Assembly (NCBI GenBank): GCA_022798855.1
Contig: JAAWNI010000099.1
Coordinates: 1-7,980 of the forward strand
Origin: Lawsonibacter sp.
GTDB lineage: Bacteria; Bacillota; Clostridia; Oscillospirales; Oscillospiraceae
Direction: 5' to 3'
Length of the DNA stretch: 7,980 nt
Below are positions 5,907 through 7,980 of the stretch, in pieces. How positions within the stretch are numbered: position 1 is the stretch's first letter; each line of letters begins with the position of its first letter. The translations under genes were made by a program, and so were the position numbers. The notes under the pieces are model-generated. The model had not been told where the DNA came from, did no database searches, and saw nothing but the letters and a program-made list of their open reading frames with translations.

Positions 5907-5935
5907 TTGACAGCGTAGATTTACTCTGATATCAT
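5907..5935 (+). promoter_or_regulatory. Promoter of the DUF6809-like gene
   Basis: A consensus -35 TTGACA at 5907-5912 and -10 TATCAT at 5930-5935 are separated by exactly 17 bp. Predicted transcription start is about 5942, inside the palindrome at 5939-5957. The spacer opens with GCGTAGAT (5913-5920), identical to one operator half-site. Confidence 0.78.
5913..5920 (+). promoter_or_regulatory. Extra operator half-site
   Basis: GCGTAGAT repeats the left half of the palindrome at 5939-5957, in the same orientation and 26 bp away, directly after the plus-strand -35. No good inverted partner follows (TTACTCTGAT). It also lies just downstream of the predicted start of the repressor transcript (about 5924). 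Confidence 0.5.
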
Positions 5936-5959
5936 AGTGCGTAGATAAAATCTACGCAA
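5931..5959 (-). promoter_or_regulatory. Promoter of the Xre repressor gene
   Basis: On the minus strand, TTGCGT (5959-5954) and TATGAT (5936-5931) are separated by exactly 17 bp. The -10 overlaps that of the opposing plus-strand promoter by five bases, so RNA polymerase cannot occupy both. Predicted start about 5924, leader about 28 nt. Confidence 0.72.
5939..5957. promoter_or_regulatory. 19-bp palindromic operator of the Xre switch
   Basis: GCGTAGAT (5939-5946), AAA, ATCTACGC (5950-5957): perfect 8-bp half-sites with a 3-bp centre. It overlaps the -35 and spacer of the repressor promoter and the predicted start site of the opposing promoter, so a bound dimer could block both. Its size fits Xre-dimer operators. 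That the adjacent Xre protein binds it is inferred from position. Confidence 0.75.
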
Positions 5960-5973
5960 GGGGAATCTAAAAA

Positions 5974-6228
5974 ATGACAGACTTTCTAACCGACCTCTAC
6001 AACTACGTCTGTGAGCACACACCCAAAATCCACAACGACCCGAAGTATGAGCAGTCCCTCCAAGCATACATGGAAATCGAGACAGAAGTCAAGGAAAAAA
6101 TCGGGGACGAGCTTCTGTCCAAATACCAACTCGCGGAAGCGGAGGTCACCCACCGGTGGGGCGTGGCGGTCTTTGCCCATACCCTGCGGCTCGGCCGCAG
6201 CTTCCTGCTGGAGGTTTTAAAGGCCTAA
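5974..6228 (+). CDS. Small DUF6809-like protein of unknown function
   Basis: An 84-aa, mostly helical, soluble protein with no signal peptide or membrane segment. The N-terminal part (MTDFLTDLYNYVCEH) is followed by a charged helix (about 26-60) and a C-terminal HTLRLGRSFLLEVLKA segment. This layout (short N-terminal helix, EL/L-rich middle, closing RLG...LLEV) reminds me of DUF6809 proteins of Firmicutes, often near Xre genes, but I could not test this. The ATG at 5974 has AAGGGG 10 nt upstream, and a consensus promoter and palindromic operator precede it. It is divergent from the Xre repressor, which probably represses it. Its TAA stop overlaps the recX stop on the other strand by 4 bp. A small effector, toxin or anti-repressor are all possible; nothing in the sequence decides. 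Confidence 0.75.
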   Translation: MTDFLTDLYNYVCEHTPKIHNDPKYEQSLQAYMEIETEVKEKIGDELLSKYQLAEAEVTHRWGVAVFAHTLRLGRSFLLEVLKA

Positions 6229-6845
6229 TCCCAGACCTCCATCCCGTACCGCCGCAGGGCGTCGCTGATCTCCGGCCAGGAAAAGCCCCGGCGGGCCAGG
6301 GCGTCGGAAGCCTTTTTGATGTCCTTTGGGTCGTGGCTCCCTTTCAGTTTTTTCTCCAGAAAGGCGTCGATGGCGGAGGCGTTGTCCTCCTCCTCAATCT
6401 GCTCCAGGGCCTCGTCCCACAGCTCCCGGGGGATCCCCCGGCGGTAGAACTCGTCCCGAATCTTCCGTTTCCCATAGCCCTTCCGGGTGTAGAGCTCCGC
6501 CACCTCACGGGCATAGGCGGCGTCGTTCAGATAGCCCAAGTCCTCCAGCCAGTCAGCAATCTCCTGGGCCTTCTCCGGCGGACAGTCTATTTTCCCCAGC
6601 AGCTTTACAAACTCTTTCCGGGAACGGGGGGTATCCATAATCATCCGCAGGGCATGTGCGCGGAAATTTTCGTTCTCGATGGCCTGCGTGAGCTGGTCCG
6701 CCTCCTCGTCCGACAGCTCCCGGCCGGCGTAGAGGGCGAAATCCGCGATCTGATTTCTGCTCAGCCGCAAAATGGACCCGTCCTCCAGCACCGCCAGCCA
6801 GCGGTCCCGGACCCGCTTGGAGGGCTTTAACTCCTCAATAACCAT
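6225..6845 (-). CDS. recX: Regulatory protein RecX
   Basis: A 206-aa cytosolic modulator that binds RecA filaments and limits recombinase activity. The RecX repeats are visible: ALRMIMDTPRSRKEFVKLL (about 65-83, first three-helix unit), then LEDLGYLNDAAYAREVAELY (100-119) and GYGKRKIRDEFYRRGIP (123-139) as the second, and ALEQIEEEDNASAIDAFLEKKL with the C-terminal ALARRGFSWPEISDAL (182-197) as the third. The ATG follows the recA TAA with no gap (TAAATG). The ribosome site, GAGG within GGACGAGGCG, lies in the end of recA, so translation is coupled. Downstream it runs tail-to-tail into the 84-aa plus-strand gene, with overlapping stop codons and no clear terminator. Confidence 0.93.
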   Translation of the reverse strand: MVIEELKPSKRVRDRWLAVLEDGSILRLSRNQIADFALYAGRELSDEEADQLTQAIENENFRAHALRMIMDTPRSRKEFVKLLGKIDCPPEKAQEIADWLEDLGYLNDAAYAREVAELYTRKGYGKRKIRDEFYRRGIPRELWDEALEQIEEEDNASAIDAFLEKKLKGSHDPKDIKKASDALARRGFSWPEISDALRRYGMEVWD

Positions 6846-7967
6846 TTACGCCTCGTCCGCCGGAGCGCCGTCGTCGAAGTCGTCGGCGGAGACGTCCACC
6901 GCACGGCCGGCGGCCTTGGCGGCCGCCTGGGACTGCTTGCTCATCAGCTTGAAGGCGTTGGCCCGGACCTGGGCTTCGACCTCAGCCGCCGCTTCTGGGT
7001 TGTCCCGCAGAAACTGCTTGGCGGCGTCCCTGCCCTGGCCGATGCGTGTCTCCCCCATGGAGAACCAGGAGCCCGACTTCTGGATGATCTCCAGCTTGAC
7101 GGCCAGATCCACCATCTCGCCCCATTTGGAGATGCCCTCGCCGTAGAGGATGTCGAACTCCGCTTCCCGGAAGGGGGGCGCCACCTTATTTTTGACGATT
7201 TTGGCCCGGGTGCGGTTGCCGATGAGCTCGGTGCCGTTTTTGATGGCTTCGATCCGGCGCACGTCGATGCGGACGGAAGCGTAGAATTTCAGCGCCCGGC
7301 CGCCGGTGGTGACCTCCGGGTTGCCGTACATCACGCCCACCTTCTCCCGGAGCTGGTTGATGAAAATAACAATGCAGTTGGTTTTGGCGATGGAGCCGGC
7401 CAGCTTGCGCAGCGCCTGGCTCATGAGGCGGGCCAGCAGGCCCACGTGGCTGTCGCCCATGTCGCCCTCGATCTCCGCCCGGGGGGTCAGGGCGGCGACG
7501 GAGTCCACCACCACCACATCCAGCGCGCCGGAGCGGACCAGGGCTTCACAGATCTCCAGGCCCTGCTCGCCGGTGTCGGGCTGGGAGATGAGCATGGAGT
7601 CGATGTCCACCCCCAAGGCCCGGGCGTAGGAGGGGTCCAGGGCGTGCTCGGCGTCGATGAAGGCCACCTCCCCCCCCCGCTTCTGGGCTTCGGCCACGAT
7701 GTGGAGGGCCAGGGTCGTCTTGCCGGAGGACTCCGGGCCGTAGACCTCGATGATGCGGCCCTTGGGCACGCCGCCGATGCCCAGGGCGATGTCCAGGGAC
7801 AGGGAGCCAGTGGGGATGGAGTCCACCACCACGCCGGCGTTCTCCCCCAGGCGCATGACGGTGCCCTTGCCGTAGGTCTTGTCCAGCTGGGCCAGGCAGG
7901 TCTCCAGCGCCTTCTTCTTATCCGCGGCCGGCGCGGCCGACTCGATCATGGGTTTCTTCTGTGCCAT
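6846..7967 (-). CDS. recA: Recombinase RecA
   Basis: A 373-aa ATP-dependent strand-exchange protein for homologous recombination and SOS signalling. Visible parts: N-terminal oligomerisation helix (about 17-40); Walker A GPESSGKT (77-84); catalytic Glu107 in FIDAEHALD; Walker B VVVVDS (151-156); L1 loop around EIEGDMGDSHVG (165-176); L2 loop from INQLREKVGVMYGN through TTGGRALKFY (203-229); KIVKNKVAPPF (257-267) in the C-terminal lobe; and an acidic tail (DDFDDGAPADEA) typical of RecA. Two starts are possible. The ATG at 7967 (MAQKKPM) has AAGGA about 8 nt upstream; the ATG at 7976 directly abuts that site, so 7967 is chosen. recA and recX form an operon; the promoter and any LexA box lie beyond the right edge of the window. 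Confidence 0.97.
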   Translation of the reverse strand: MAQKKPMIESAAPAADKKKALETCLAQLDKTYGKGTVMRLGENAGVVVDSIPTGSLSLDIALGIGGVPKGRIIEVYGPESSGKTTLALHIVAEAQKRGGEVAFIDAEHALDPSYARALGVDIDSMLISQPDTGEQGLEICEALVRSGALDVVVVDSVAALTPRAEIEGDMGDSHVGLLARLMSQALRKLAGSIAKTNCIVIFINQLREKVGVMYGNPEVTTGGRALKFYASVRIDVRRIEAIKNGTELIGNRTRAKIVKNKVAPPFREAEFDILYGEGISKWGEMVDLAVKLEIIQKSGSWFSMGETRIGQGRDAAKQFLRDNPEAAAEVEAQVRANAFKLMSKQSQAAAKAAGRAVDVSADDFDDGAPADEA

Positions 7968-7980
7968 GTCAATCATCCTT

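Noticed and set aside
6184..6200. 7-bp perfect hairpin CTGCGGC/GCCGCAG near the end of the 84-aa gene
   Set aside because: It lies inside the coding sequence with no T run on either strand, so it is not a terminator; likely a codon-driven coincidence.

Overview
The window looks like a chromosomal segment of a GC-rich, anaerobic gut Clostridium of the Oscillospiraceae type (Flavonifractor / Intestinimonas / Lawsonibacter-like). This rests on gctAB of the 2-hydroxyglutarate route of glutamate fermentation, on the clustering of rimO, pgsA, recA and recX, and on G/C-tract hairpin repeats of a style I associate with these genomes. The species cannot be named from the sequence alone.

Layout, left to right. 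(1) 1-1349, minus strand: the two subunits of glutaconate CoA-transferase, gctA then gctB, with gctB cut by the left window edge. GctA carries an unusual Ala/Lys-rich insertion of about 48 residues. (2) 1350-1550: a compact divergent control region with an extended -10 promoter in each direction. (3) 1551-2393, plus strand: an AraC-family regulator, probably controlling gctAB, ending in an intrinsic terminator that contains its stop codon. (4) 2405-2764: no gene. It holds two inverted copies of a structured G/C-tract repeat, flanked by two hairpins with similar stems; the right-hand hairpin is a likely terminator for the next operon. (5) 5593-2765, minus strand: rimO, pgsA and a YitT-family membrane protein gene, apparently one transcription unit. 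(6) 5654-6228: an AT-richer two-gene module, an 80-aa Xre-type repressor (minus) and an 84-aa DUF6809-like protein (plus). Their promoters overlap at the -10 elements, and a perfect 19-bp palindrome lies where it should affect both. (7) 7967-6225, minus strand: recA followed immediately by recX.

How they fit together: gctAB makes CoA thioesters for amino-acid fermentation. rimO (ribosomal protein S12 modification), pgsA (phosphatidylglycerol synthesis) and recA/recX (recombination and its control) are housekeeping genes that commonly cluster in Clostridia. The most interesting element is the small Xre/DUF6809 switch lying between recX and rimO. Its repressor gene reads into rimO with no visible terminator, so the switch may influence the housekeeping genes downstream. 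All large antisense reading frames were judged to be shadows caused by high GC content.
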